From the NCBI GenBank assembly GCA_027972325.1, contig JAPMOS010000090.1, positions 1 through 64,000 on the forward strand: a stretch of 64,000 nucleotides of DNA, in the 5' to 3' direction. Made by a program: the position numbers and the translations under genes. This DNA is from Paratrimastix pyriformis (lineage: Eukaryota > Preaxostyla > Paratrimastigidae). The notes below the pieces were generated by a model that was given only the letters and a program-made list of their open reading frames with translations, searched no databases and had not been told where the DNA came from. Below, piece after piece: positions 35,171-50,818 of this stretch (position 1 is its first letter; every line of letters begins with the position of its first letter).

Positions 35171-36320
35171 TTAGCTTGTTACAATGAAGCTCCGCACTGG
35201 GGCCCAACGAGGAGGGACGACCGACCGCCGGTGTGAGGGCCTGGATGTGGGGCGCGGGCAGGGCCGTGTGGAGGACGTCCGGGGTGGGGCCGTCCAATCT
35301 GGCGAAGGGGCCCTCGTCCGTCGCCGGGGTCTCCGCGGACGGGCCGTCCTGCCCGGGGAGGAGGAACCAGACGCCCCCGCCGCCACCACCCAAAGAGCAG
35401 CCGCAAAAAAAAAGCTGGTGGGTGAGCCACCGTCGCGGAGAAATGACGAGCCCAGCGGAAGGAAACGAGAAAAATCGGAAGGGCGGGGGTTCGGGTCGGG
35501 CAGACCCGGGGAAGAAGACGTGTGGGGCATGCAGACCAGGGGGAAGTCGAGGGTGGTGGGGATGCCCTGGCGGCGGGACTGGTACAGCATGTCGCGTTCC
35601 TGCTCGGAGGGCGCCTGGCACATCTCCATCTTGGACAGGTAGATCTTGGTATCGACAACAAATTCCTGGTGGCGCCACGGAGATGGAGATGATTTGGGGT
35701 TGAGATTTGAGCCTGGGTTGAGGCGGCGCATGATGGAATGGTACACCACACACCACGGCGCTGAGACCAAGCATCCGGACCTCGATATCGCGAAGAACGG
35801 CCTGGGAGAGATCGTACATGGTGCACAATTGCGCTGCCCCACACACCAACAGAAGAGCCGGAGGGTTGTTCCGTGGTGAGAGTCGTTTGAACGCGGGGAT
35901 TTCTGTGCCTGCCCGCCCGCCCGCCCGCCCGCCCGCCCGCCCGCCCGCCCGCTCGCCCGCCCGCCCCAAGGCATCCGGCCACCGCCTCAGCAGTAGCACG
36001 CATGACACGCATCAAGCCAAGACAGACGGCGCTGCTCGGGCGGGGTGCGGCGCCAGAGGGTGTAGTACCCCAGGGAGGAGAGCATGTCCGAGGTGTGCGA
36101 CTGGCGCATCCGGTGCTCGTAGGTCTTGATGGGGTCCTGGTAGTCCGTCCGCACGACATCCCTGCCCGGGGGGCAACGACGGACGACCCGAGGCAGCGGC
36201 AACGCCCGCCCGGCGATACACACGAGGAGAGCGCACCATTCCACAGAGGATCAGCATGTGAGCATCGGCATCGGAACGCAAGGACCACCAGGGCGGCAGA
36301 GACGACGCACACACAGATCA
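35171..36320 (-). CDS. exons of unknown ownership
   Basis: Exon-like blocks on the minus strand: LRSDADAHMLILCGMV (near 36290-36240), then RTDYQDPIKTYEHRMRQSHT and SDMLSSLGYYTLWRRTPPEQ (near 36150-36030), MYDLSQAVLRDIEVRMLGLS (near 35820-35765), FVVDTKIYLSKMEMCQAPSE and RRQGIPTTLDFPLVCMPH (near 35665-35525). They could be the C-terminal (HA2/OB) part of the DEAH helicase upstream or the N-terminal part of the unknown gene downstream. The acceptor at 35007 and the distance favour the second, which would put the tRNA-Ser inside an intron. I cannot decide. Confidence 0.4.
35908..35968. repeat. (CCCG)n microsatellite
   Basis: About 14 CCCG units, one with a T, in an intron-like interval. Confidence 0.93.
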
Positions 36321-36539
36321 GCCAACAAATGATGGCGCCGTGGATATGCCAAGGTCGTCCCCTTCGTGAGATGGATGTGCTTCGCTCGCGAGCCGAGTCT
36401 CCCGGCTCGGGTGATTGTTCCTCCACTCCACTCTGCCACGCTGAACCCAGGAGCGGACTTTTCTGAATTGAGGAGAAACGGCGGCACGTGCCCGATGGGA
36501 AAAGACGTTCGGCACCCACAAGCGAATCCTTTGCGAGGC

Positions 36540-36795
36540 CACGCACAGCCAGCACACGCACACACAGCCAGCACAAAGTCACACAGAGACAGCACACGCA
36601 CACATAGCCAGCACAAAGTCACACAGAGACAGCTGGCTGTGTGTGCATGTGCAGTCTCTGTGTTTTTTTGTGCTGTCTGTGTGTGACTTTGTGCTGTCTC
36701 TGTGGAACTTGGTGCTGGCTGTGTGTAGCACAAAGTCACACAGAGACAGCACAAAGTCACACAGAGACAGCACAAAGTCACACAGAGACAGCAGG
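36540..36795. repeat. AGCACAAAGTCACACAGAGAC repeats, partly inverted
   Basis: A unit of about 21 bp occurs in direct orientation (36540-36632 and 36720-36795) and in inverted form between them (36633-36720, CTGTGTGTGACTTTGTGCTGT). The flanks can therefore pair into a long hairpin. It lies between the helicase exon ending AGILAKGS and the downstream blocks. Confidence 0.88.
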
Positions 36796-36829
36796 TCGCG
36801 GACCCTTTTGCGAGGATGCCGGCCAGAAC

Positions 36830-41517
<4,688 letters not shown>

Positions 41518-42861
41518 GGTGTCTTCTGACAGCCCTTCCAACCCCACCGGTCGTAACACCGTCGCTGTTTTTGGAAAGCGTGAACAGGGAACGAAGGGAA
41601 CGAACAAATGCGACTACCCCCCTGGTCAACCACGAACCGGTTTTCGTGTGCGTGCGTGCGTACGTGCAAGGGGGGAGGCTCACTGGAAGGAAACGAGACA
41701 CGCTCGTTCCGAGCCTCCCCTGTTCCCCTGGGTGTGCCAAAGGTGTTTGGGAAATTGAATGGTACCGCTGCCGCTCCCATCTGAGCACTCCTCAATAGGA
41801 CTCCCTTCTGGCGCCCAGTTGCAGAAATGGGACGCCTCCACAAGGCGTCAGATGAATCGAGTCCGAACGACCTCAGATCCTGCGCCTCCACCCACCTCCT
41901 GGCCCATCTCCTCGAATGATGCCGATCTCCGTTGAACGGGCGACCAGAAGTGCGTTAAATGTGTTTTTTATTCAACCTTAGGCACATTAAGGTGTTTGGT
42001 GCGGGCAGAAGTATTGCCTGATGCCAACCATGACGAGGCGGAAAAAAAGGTGCCAGAATGAGGTGATTTTTGCTTGATGGAGTCTAAAAACACTCGAAAA
42101 GAAGAGAACGCAGGTGCTGTGCGGTCAGGTCGCGAGGTGTTGACGAGGTGTGATGGGGTCGCAATTCCAGCCCATCACGATGTGTGATAAATCTGTGCGC
42201 GTGAATCCGGAGACGCGACCGCCGTCGCGATGCCATTCAGCATCATGCAGACCCCAAGCCGGGCCGCCGAGTGCACAAAGATGGGTGGGGACGGTTTGCC
42301 TGGGTCAGAGCGCCCATTGTTGGTTCCCTTCGTTCCCTGTTCACGCATTATTCAAACAGCGGCGGCTGTAGTCGGCCCTCGTCAAATCCGCGCCCGATTC
42401 GCCCTATTTAAGGGCCCCCCTGTGGGGTCTTCACTTCGGTCCCGAGGCTTTTGTTGGTTTTCCCTCGCCGGAGCGGCCGGAGTCGAGTCGGCGCGTGGTC
42501 TGACCGAAGGCTTTGTTGGCAGAACTCTTGGACTCATTCTCTCTTTGTTGTTGTTGTATTGCAGAGCGTCGAAACACGTAAGTAGCCTGGACCGGCATCA
42601 AGTCGTCCGCTCCAACTTCATCCGTCCATTTTCAAAAAAAGAAAATCAAGCTCCAAGTTCATGGTGGCAACCATTCCGCCAATCTCAAGGAGGAGCGGAG
42701 GCCACCCGTGCGTGAGGTCAAATGGCCAACAATATACCCTTGGTCACCCTAGCAACAACAAAGAGGTCCGCCGCTTTTCCGCCGGGCGCCCGTCAACTTA
42801 CTCATTACCCTATTTCTCTTGTTCTCCTGTGTTCGCGCTTCTTCTTCTGGCGGCTTCGGCA
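41518..42861. other. intergenic, with possible non-coding first exon
   Basis: Contains the helicase 5' flank and the upstream region of the Myb gene. No conserved coding frame was seen. Near 42565-42577 the 13 bases AGCGTCGAAACAC are framed by a TTGTTGTTGTATTGCAG acceptor and a consensus GTAAGT donor, which looks like a micro-exon or the end of a short untranslated exon. Confidence 0.4.
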
Positions 42862-42966
42862 GGGTGACGACCCATAAACCCCTTCCGTTGAGCGAGGGGG
42901 CTGCCGGGAGTTGGCGCCGGTGAACTTCCCGCTGCTTCTTGCAGTAAAGTGGAAGTGCTCTAACAC
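42862..42966 (+). mobile_element. 108-bp structured repeat, copy 2
   Basis: 104 of 105 bases match copy 1 (28853-28957); the single change is GGTTAAC to GGTGAAC. No obvious flanking direct repeat. It lies 238 bp upstream of the Myb gene start in the same orientation. Because it lacks flanking repeats it may be the source or a functional RNA gene. Confidence 0.6.
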
Positions 42967-43203
42967 CAAATCACACCTGTTTAAAAAATATGCAGGAACA
43001 TGTTTTTGTCATTTCTCTCTTCAATCTTCAACTTCTGCCCCTCCAACCTTTCCGACCTGCTTCTTCTTTCAACGACCTTCTTCCTTCCCCGTCGTTCCTT
43101 CCCCTTCCACCCCCCACACACACACACACCCCTTCCATCCCCTCCGCACACAAAAAGTCGAGGGCGCGTCAATGGGTGCCGGCGGGTGCGTCGTGACTGT
43201 GCA

Positions 43204-46200
43204 ATGTCGACATCCAAGCCGGCGCAGAAAAAGCCCGCTGCTCCCAAGAAGGGTGCTGAAAAAATCGTGATTGATCAGCAGTTGCTGGCAAACAGTAAAT
43301 TTGCGGCACGGACTTCTTTCACCAAGGCAGAAAAAAAACTGATTGATGAGGTGTTTACGTCTTACCTCAAGGTCTTTCATCCTCCTGCCTGTCGTTTCCT
43401 TCACTCACCAGCGTTTTCAGGAGCACAACTTGACGGCTACCGATTATTATGAAACCGATGCCAACAATGCGACTAAGAAGGCGTTGGTGCAGGAGCTCTG
43501 TCCGTTTAAAATCTTCCCCCCCAAAAAAGAAGTGTTCGTTGCATTTTCCCTAGGTGAACGTCTGCCCGAGCGTCCACGTTCCAGTCTCTCGGACTATCTT
43601 CGGGCCCACTATCATCCCCGCTCTGCTGGGAAGGGCAAGCATCGGTGGACTCCGGCAGAAGACAAACTCATCCGCGAGTTCGTGGCCTTTCCTTTTTCCT
43701 TCAGTTTTCATCCGCTACTTTTTCCTCCAGATGCATGATGGGTTCCCGGAAATGGAGCGAACTCCGGGACAAGATTGATGTGTTCCCGCGGAACATTCGC
43801 GATCGTGCTCGCGCTTTGATTAACAAGGGTAACCGGGGTCTGGTTCTCTCCCCTTGTCGACATGTTATTCAAAATGGAGCAGGCACTTGGTCGGACATGG
43901 AGAACGAGCGGCTTCGTGCCATCATCGCCAAAATTTATGAGGGCCGGCAGGTCCCCCTCCAAGGTCTGTGTCACCCACAAAGGTTACGCCCACTTTGTGC
44001 GTCCCATAGGGCTCCCCTGGACGGCCATCTCGAAGGCCATGCGGGTGCGCACCTCGGAACAGTGTCGCATTCACTGGTCTGACCCGCAGCCATCGGGCGA
44101 GGTGGCGCATGTGGAGAGTGAATGTTCGGTGAAACGGAAGGAGCTCCCGCTGTTGCTGTCGGACCCTCGAATTTCATTCTGGTTTTTGTTTCGCCGCCCT
44201 CCAGGGCAGCCTCGACGGCGCTCGAGCGGCCCAGCTGGGAATCTGCCGATGATCGAACCCTGGTCGCATGGTCCGCGCCGTGCCGCGCATTCTTCTCCAT
44301 TCTTTCCAATCGTCCATCTCCATCCCTCTTCGCCCACCATTCTCTCGTCGTCTCTCCCCCGATCCAACAGCTGTTCCCCTGCCCTTCATCCCACTCTCAC
44401 CCGCCCTTGCCGCTCCATTCTTCCGCCGATTCTTCGTGGGGGGCTGGGATGTAGGCTGGGCGAGAACCCGTATGTCGACAGCACCGAGGTCGATTATCAT
44501 GCCGCCCAGCAGGTCCTGAATCGGTCCGTCACTGACTGACCCACCCCTTCTCGTTCTTCTCACGTGCTGCGATGTCTTGTGATGATACGAGCGCTGGATA
44601 CCGAAGCGGAGCGGAGCGGGTTATGCATGTCCCACTCTTCCCCCTTCATTTCTTCATTTGAGCCGCTCCGCCTGCTTCCATCCACATCCGGGGGAACGAT
44701 CAGCCCAACGGGCGAGATCTCCACCCGGGTCCGCGTGCTCCTCCGCCGGCTAGACGGCTACGAGTCGCGGCCATTCCCGGAGCTTGTCGACGAGCTCTAC
44801 GACCAGTATGTCGTCAGCTACGACAAGGAGATGGGCGACATTGACGTCGAAGGGGCCAAACGCGAGGAGGAGGTCCGAGCGCGAAGAGGAAGAGGGCAAG
44901 GGCGGGTGGGCGGGTGGGCGGGTGGGCGGGCGGAGGAAGGACACCGCAAGAAGTATTGGCAGAGTCCACGAGGAAAGCACCATGATCAAGCAGTCTCCAC
45001 CTGGCCAACAGACGCAAGCAGGCAGCAGCGAACAAGGGTCAGTCAACGGCAAAGCGCTCAGGGATGAGCACGTCAACATCCGTAGACGGAAATCAGGACA
45101 CACTAGGGATCCGTCACATGGGCGTGGACGGACAGCTCACGCTCCCACCACATCGCACAGCAGCAGCATGTGCCGTGCCAAAAGGGGGTCCCTGACACAA
45201 GACAAGGGGCGATCGGAGCATATGACACAGACTTCACCGTTCCCCGTCACATCCCCAGCCACCGATCGAATCACTCCGCACCGGTTGGATTCGGCGCGCA
45301 TCGGCGAGCTTCCTCTCCACGTGCATTTTCACCCGTCAACTAAATGTCTCCTCCTCCTCCTCCCCTCCATTTGTCTCCCCACTCCCATGCGCACCCACAG
45401 GCCATCGCCCGTGGGGAGAAGATCCCCGAGTACATCCCGCCGCTCCCCGTCGACCGGCTGAAGGACGCCGACGAGGACCCGAATGCCGTCGCCCACGAGG
45501 CCGACGCCGACGAGGAGGCCGCCGACGAGGCCGACGCCGACGGGAAGAAGAAACCTGCCGCCACTGCCACTGCCACTGCTACCGCTGCTGCCGCCGAGCC
45601 GAAGAAGGACGCCCAGAAGAAGAAGAAGGCAGCGAAGGGTGATGATGGCGACGAGGAGAAGGAGAATGAGAAGGGCGAGAAGAAGAAGCAGTCCAAGAAG
45701 GAGAAGGCGCACAAGAAGGCCAAGAAGGACGCGGAGGAGGAGGATGCGGAGGAGCACAAGAAGCCCAAGAAGGACGCGCCACGCAGCATTGCGAATGATG
45801 ATGATGACGAGAGTGCTGCGGAGGAGGCACCCAAGACCCCCAAGAAGGCTGCCCCTGCTCCGCCCAGGGCAGCCCCCGCTGCCAAGCCCACCTCTGCGAC
45901 CCCCAAAAAGCCTGCAGCAAAAGCCACCACCCCCGCTAAGCCCGCCGCCCCTGTCACGCCGGGCAAGTCCGTCGCTGCTGCCCCCAAGACACCCGCTGCC
46001 CCCAAGACACCCGCTGCCCCCAAGACACCCGCTGCCCCCAAGACTCCCGCTGCTCCCAAGACTCCCGCTGCTCCCAAGACACCCGCTGCCCCCAAGACTC
46101 CCGCTGCTCCCAAGACACCCGCTGCTCCCAAGACACCCGCTGCCCGATCCGAGGCTGAGGAGAAGCCCATGAAGAAGGAGAAGAAGCGGCCTGCTGAAGG

Positions 46201-46498
46201 CTCCATGCCGGGCGAGGCCAAGCGCCCCAAGGAAGAGGAGCCTGCAGCGGCAGCGGAGGAGGAGGAGGAGCAGACGCCCAAGAAGAAGGAGAAGAAGGAG
46301 AAGGACGCGGACACGGATGGGGAGAAGCATCATCATCATCATCATCACCACCACCATAAGAAGGACGAGGCTGCAGCGGCGGACGAGAAGCCCAAGAAGA
46401 AGACCGGGAAGAAGCACGGCAGGGAGGAACCGAACGAGGCGACGGTCCAGGGCAGCAAACGGGCCCGTGAGGCGCCCGCCGACGAGAAGGACGAGTAA
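43204..46498 (+). CDS. Myb/SANT DNA-binding protein (TTF1/Reb1-like) with basic tail
   Basis: Likely nuclear or nucleolar DNA-binding protein. The ATG at 43204 gives MSTSKPAQKKPAAPKKGAEK. After the first introns comes ERPRSSLSDYLRAHYHPRSA. Three Myb-like repeats follow: GKHRWTPAEDKLIREF with RKWSELRDKIDVFPRNIRDR; KGTWSDMENERLRAIIAKIY with LPWTAISKAMRVRTSEQCRI; and a third ending HW-AASTALERPSWESADDRT. After more introns, EISTRVRVLLRRLDGYESRP and ELVDELYDQYVVSYDKEMGD lead through an intron of about 500 bp to AIARGEKIPEYIPPLPVDRL. The last exon is acidic then Lys-rich, with about 11 KTPAAP repeats and a run of 10 His, resembling Nopp140/histone H1 tails; stop at 46498. A one-base frame conflict in a GGG run near 43740 probably reflects assembly. 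Tail and Myb part join in phase, so one gene is preferred over two. Confidence 0.7.
45963..46146 (+). repeat. coding 18-bp repeat (KTPAAP)n
   Basis: Eleven units of CCCAAGACNCCCGCTGC(C/T) inside the last exon of the Myb gene. Third positions vary while the peptide stays constant, so the repeat is kept at protein level. Confidence 0.9.
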
Positions 46499-46597
46499 AC
46501 CTCTCTCGATGCGCGCTTCAGAAACAAACAACCGGGTGGCATCTCGTTCCTAGGGCATGGCAGCGAGGGGGGGGGGGGGGGGGGAACAAAAATTAAT

Positions 46598-46656
46598 TGG
46601 TCCTACCTGGACTCGAACCAGGATTCTTGGATTCAGAGTCCAATGTCCTAGGACCA
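46598..46656 (-). tRNA. tRNA-Gln (CTG) lacking the D arm
   Basis: On the minus strand TGGTCCT and AGGACCA form a perfect 7-bp acceptor stem. TTGGA/TCCAA encloses CTCTGAA (anticodon CTG). CCTGG/CCAGG encloses TTCGAGT. Only six bases (AGGACA) lie where the D arm should be, giving 59 nt. It is either a pseudogene from a deletion, an assembly loss, or a true armless tRNA. The stems are otherwise undamaged. Confidence 0.6.
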
Positions 46657-46829
46657 GATTATATTTCCATGAAAGGATCGAGAGCTGAAGGCAGGTCCTC
46701 TCACTCAAGCGGGAAGGCGGCCTTGGGGCCTTCTTGGCGTCATGCTCTTTCAGGGTCCTCGTTCTTGCGGGGGGCCTCGAGGGCCTTCTCGACTCCTCCC
46801 TCTCCGACCGGGTGATCAGTATCCGACCA

Positions 46830-47225
46830 AGACCATGAACATGGACACTGTGATGGACGTGGCGGCACTGGGACCAGCCGGCCCAGCTGTGGTGTGGGGT
46901 CACCCGGCCAGTTCTCCTGCGAGGAACAAGCGCATCTGGTCGGCCCCAAGGGTCGTATCGCCAAGGTTCGCGTGCGTTGTGGTGTCGGGGACTCGTTACA
47001 ACCTCCTTTCCGGATGCCGAGCTTCGTTGACCCGGTCCAGGCTGTCCCGGAGTGGCTCATGCCTGCCCCCCCCCCCCCCCCCCATCCAGACCACTCACTA
47101 CCCACCAGTTCTTCGGTGTCAACCCGCGGTCTCGTCCGCCAGCAAAACCAAGCTGCTTTTGATGGGACTCCGACGCCCGACGCCATGGTGTGTGCCCGGA
47201 TGTTGATTGTCCGATTGATCAGCCT
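46830..47225 (+). pseudogene. PduL-like phosphotransacylase fragment
   Basis: The frame near 46890-46970 reads GSPGQFSCEEQAHLVGPKGR followed by IAKVRV. This closely matches the block SQPGQFA-EE-V-LVGPKG-I-KVRV of PduL, the bacterial-type phosphate acyltransferase that converts acyl-CoA to acyl-phosphate. The HVHL metal-binding blocks of PduL are not found. About 100 bp further is a run of about 17 C and then VNPRSRPPAKP, which may be the tail of the same gene. It could be a decayed or partial gene, or one with introns I could not place. If real, acquisition from bacteria is likely. Confidence 0.4.
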
Positions 47226-47228
47226 TTC

Positions 47229-47313
47229 CTCTTCCGTTGTGCGAGGGGTTGCCGGTGGGTTGGCCGCCGGTTAACTTCCTGCTGCTTCTTTGCGGCGAGG
47301 GAAGTGCACTAAC
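47229..47313 (+). mobile_element. 108-bp structured repeat, copy 3 (diverged)
   Basis: About 75-80% similar to copies 1 and 2 from CTTCCGTTG onwards. The long hairpin is kept: GTTA-ACTTCC pairs with GGAAGT-GCAC-TAAC, and the inner stem is GCTGC/GCGGC instead of GCTGC/GCAGT. Both inner-stem changes keep pairing. It is upstream of a small open frame and the cyclin gene. Confidence 0.55.
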
Positions 47314-47361
47314 TCAGCACCACTTGAACAGCGTCTTCTTCAACTTTCTCGGGATAATAGT

Positions 47362-47550
47362 ATGTTGACATCCCACCATTCATTGGCGAAGGTGGTCGAA
47401 TCTACAAGTGAACTGATAAATGATGCGCTACGTATGACCCTACTTCTGAGTGAAATCGAGACTTCAGTCAATGCACATCCCAAGACTCCCGAAAAAGAAA
47501 AAAAGAGACAGTCATCCCCCGGTCAACATGTGAGCAGGCATTGCGTTTGA
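47362..47550 (+). CDS. small protein or 5' exon, unknown
   Basis: The ATG at 47362 opens 62 codons: MLTSHHSLAKVVESTSELIN, then DALRMTLLLSEIETSVN and a Lys/Glu-rich end. The pattern suggests an amphipathic helix. CAACAT-GTGAGCAGGC near 47527 looks like a splice donor, so it could be the first exon of the cyclin gene rather than a separate gene. Confidence 0.35.
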   Translation: MLTSHHSLAKVVESTSELINDALRMTLLLSEIETSVNAHPKTPEKEKKRQSSPGQHVSRHCV

Positions 47551-47596
47551 ATTTTTCGGTCGCCCCGTTTCCCCGCGCCCTTTTTTGCTCCCTGCC

Positions 47597-50500
47597 ATGG
47601 AACAACATGCCGCAGAAGCCAAAAAATCTTCCGCTAAGAAGCACGGCGAGAAGCAGGACGCAAAAAAGGCCGCCTCCACGAGAATTGTCGAGGGTCTGCC
47701 CGGAGTTCCCTGGCCCTCCTGGTGCCATTGTTTTTTTATATTGTTTTATTTTTTGTAGAACGGAACACAAAATGTGATCGCAAGACTGTTGAAGCAATCA
47801 GCAGTGTCCTGTGTCAGGTCATAGCCGAAAATTTTCAGTCATTCGGCTTGAAAAAGAAGCGTCCCCCTCCTGTCCCCGCCGATTGTATTTGCTTTGACGA
47901 ACTCAACGTACCGGATTGCCGTTCTGCCGACCAACTTCCCACTGTGGCCGAAATGGTCTGGAGGCTCTCAATCAACTCCATTCATTTCGCGACCGCATAG
48001 ACTCAACTTCTCTACACTTTGATGTATCGTATGCGCCTTCCCAGTGAGGCGGCCATTTCCATGCTTGTTTACATTGATCGCCTCATTGAATCCAGCGGGT
48101 TGGTGCTGAATCACCGCAACTGGAAGCGGGTGTGCTTTGTTGCGTCTGTTTTTCCCCATGTCTTTCTTATTCGAACTCATTGCATCCACCCCACCCCACC
48201 CCACCCCTCTTTCCTCATATCCCAGGCTGGTCGTCACCCAGAAAGTGTGGGATGATTATTGCTACGACAATGCAGACTACCGGACACTCATGCCTGCAAT
48301 CACTTCAATTCGTGAGGTCTGTTGCCTCTCGTTCTCGAACTGCTAAACCCTCTCCAGATGAACGACATTGAACGTGTCTTTCTGATATTGGTACGCCATG
48401 ACGTCTCGGTGTCCAGTGTCCTCTATTCCAAGTATCTGACCCACTTACAGGCTCTCTATAATTCGGCGTTAGATCTGGTCTGTCGTCCAGTTTCTCTGAG
48501 GGTTCGCCAAACACAACTCCGGCAGGCGCCATCCTCACCCGTCGCTGTCCGACTCCCGGCCCCTGCCGCCCCCACTGCTACCACCGCCGCTGTGGCCCCA
48601 CCTCCGGTTCCGATTGGAACTGTGTCGTACATTCCCACTGCAACTGCAAGTGCTACGATTGACAACCCGACCGCTGCCAACAGCACGGTCACGACTCCTG
48701 GCGTCTCCGTTCCACCAACGGCAACCGGTGTCGTGCCAGCAGTGACACAACGTGAACTCATCCTCGCAGTGGCGCCCAATCCTGCGCCACCTCTCCCATC
48801 GCCTCCGGTCCCACTGCCTTCAACAACTGCAACCCAAACGAGCGCGTCTCCCATGGCCGAACCCGTATCTCATGCCGATGGGTGCGTCTCTTTCGCCGCG
48901 GGAAAGACTCCCGGACCCTCGTCTCTCACTGACAGCGCATCCATTTCATCGATTTCGCCGCCGAACGTTGCCCCACCCCGGCCTCCCTGTGATCTGGGCC
49001 AATTGCCTGCGCCCACCTCGCTTCCCGTCAAGCTTCCTCAGATTGTTTCCATTCCGACTGCCGTCGTCGTCACCAAGGGCCCCGCCGCTCCGAAGCCTCC
49101 GGCAATCACGGCCACACGTCCTCGCAGTGTCCACTTGCCCAGCCGCACGAAGCCATCCCCGGCTTTGGCAGCCCACCAGCAGCAGACCACTGCCAAACCC
49201 CAAGTTCGGCGCGTCCCGGGATACAGCAAAACTCCCCCTCCCAAGATTCTTTTCGCCCCAGAGAAGGATGAGGTTTTGTTCGACGAGGGGCTGAAAATCC
49301 TTCCCCCCATTGCGGGGTCTTCGCAACATTCCGGCTCCTCGAACGCCATTCGGTCGGCAAACGCTGTTCCCTCCGTGTCCGCCTCCCAGCAGCAGACGTC
49401 GGCGGCCTCTCGCCCTGGCGAACCCGGCACTCATGCAAGTCACCCGCCCGTTGCTCATGCATCTCTCTCGCAAAGTCCCGCCGATGGTGTTCCACCTGTC
49501 CCCGGAGCGCCTGTTCCATCCAAGCGCAACGGCTTCGGACCATTCTACCCGTCGCCCCCATTCCCAGTCTTCGATGCCGTATCTGCTTATGCCGCTGCCG
49601 CTGCCGCTGCCACCGCCACCGCCACCGCCACCGCCACAGTTCATGCGCACGTCCCGCAGCAGTTTCAGCCTGTCCTCGGACCCATGCCGCGTGCGACCGT
49701 CTCCGACACTGGGAGGTCCCAACCACAGCGCCACCTGGCTCCCATGGTCCCCCTGATGCAGCAATACGAGCCACCGGCCTTGGGCGAAGGCGACGCTGCA
49801 GACCCATCTGCTCCGCTGGTTGCCGTGGGACGATATCCCAATCGACCCGGTCCTCTGATGCGCGCGAGCCTGCTCTCTGCGGCCTTGTCGCGCCACCAGC
49901 CGTCCAAGCTTGCCATGACAATCTCGAACGCCCAGCCGTTCCCCGCCTCCATGACAATTTCCAATGCGCACCCTTCGCATTCATCCGCCATCGTGTTCCA
50001 GGAACCCCCGTCTCGCCCAGTGGCCGCGACCCGGGCTTCACATAGCCCCTTCCTGGATCGTTTCGCTGCCGGAATCGGAGGTGATATTCCCTCCCGCACG
50101 GGTAGTCCATCGCTCGGGAGCCCATCCATTCTCATCGTGAGTCCGCATTCCTTCACCCCGCCAGCTGCCGAACCACCTGTGCCCACTTTACCCCCAGCTG
50201 AAAAGTCAGCAGTGGACGCTTCCGCGCAACCTTCCGAAGCGAACGGTTCGTCAGTCTCTGGGTCATTCTCACCCTCACTTTTTTTTCTGCTCCATTTTCT
50301 GCTGCCTCCCTTCAGAGTTGCCTACCAACCCGCTGGGCCATGTCATCGTGCCTCTATCCGCTGCCGAGCGTCCCCGGTCCAGCCCCGATGAGGCCTTTGG
50401 GCCACCCCTCAGCCCCGTGGGCATTGTTCTCCCACCGCAGTCAGCCCCCTCATCCCCTATTTTCGAGCCCCTCCTCCCTCCCGTCAACAACCTCGGAAAG

Positions 50501-50818
50501 CCACGCTTTACTTCGATTCCCGAGGGCTCGCATGCCCCCCACTTGCAGCCCGTTCTGCCGCAACCCCAGGAACGCTTGCCCCTTCCCCGGGGGGCCCGCT
50601 TGCCTCCTCTGTGGTCAACGAGCGAGTTTGAAATGCCCCGGGTCCCTTTTGCGCAGCGGTATGCCAACTACATCCGCGACCTTGCCGCTCTTCGGCGACA
50701 AGCCCCCGTTCCCGGGGGTCTAGCGACGGCTGATGTCAAGGGCGGTCTGACCAATGCCTTGGCCAATGCGGCGGAGGTCAAGAGGATGCTCTTCCGGCAC
50801 CTCCAAGGCAAATATTAA
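47597..50818 (+). CDS. PCL/cyclin-Y-type cyclin with long Pro/Ser-rich tail
   Basis: Cyclin of the Pho80/PCL and cyclin Y group, expected to activate a Pho85/CDK5/CDK14-type kinase. The ATG at 47597 gives MEQHAAEAKKSSAKKHGEKQ. The cyclin box follows: AISSVLCQVIAENFQSFG, then DQLPTVAEM. An intron of 45-48 bp (GTCTGG...TAG) removes an apparent stop and leads to TQLLYTLMYRMRLPSEAAIS, MLVYIDRLIESSGLVLNHRN. Next are LVVTQKVWDDYCYDNADYRT and MNDIERVFLILVRHDVSVSS, VLYSKYLTHLQALYNSALDL. The Lys in QKVWDD and the acidic helix match the CDK-binding pattern. A tail of about 750 residues is low complexity (Pro, Ser, Ala, Thr) and ends AQRYANYIRDLAALRRQAPV, stop at 50818. The last intron is about 50247-50314. 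One joint (NWKR-LVV) shows a one-base conflict in a GGG run. Confidence 0.82.

Noticed and set aside
44540-45400. Split of the Myb gene into two genes
   Set aside because: The exon ending GAKREEE joins in phase to AIARGEKIPEY through a GT-AG intron, so one gene is simpler.
48001-50816. A separate Pro-rich protein gene downstream of the cyclin
   Set aside because: The frame is continuous with the cyclin-box exons and splices to the conserved C-terminus, so it is the cyclin tail.
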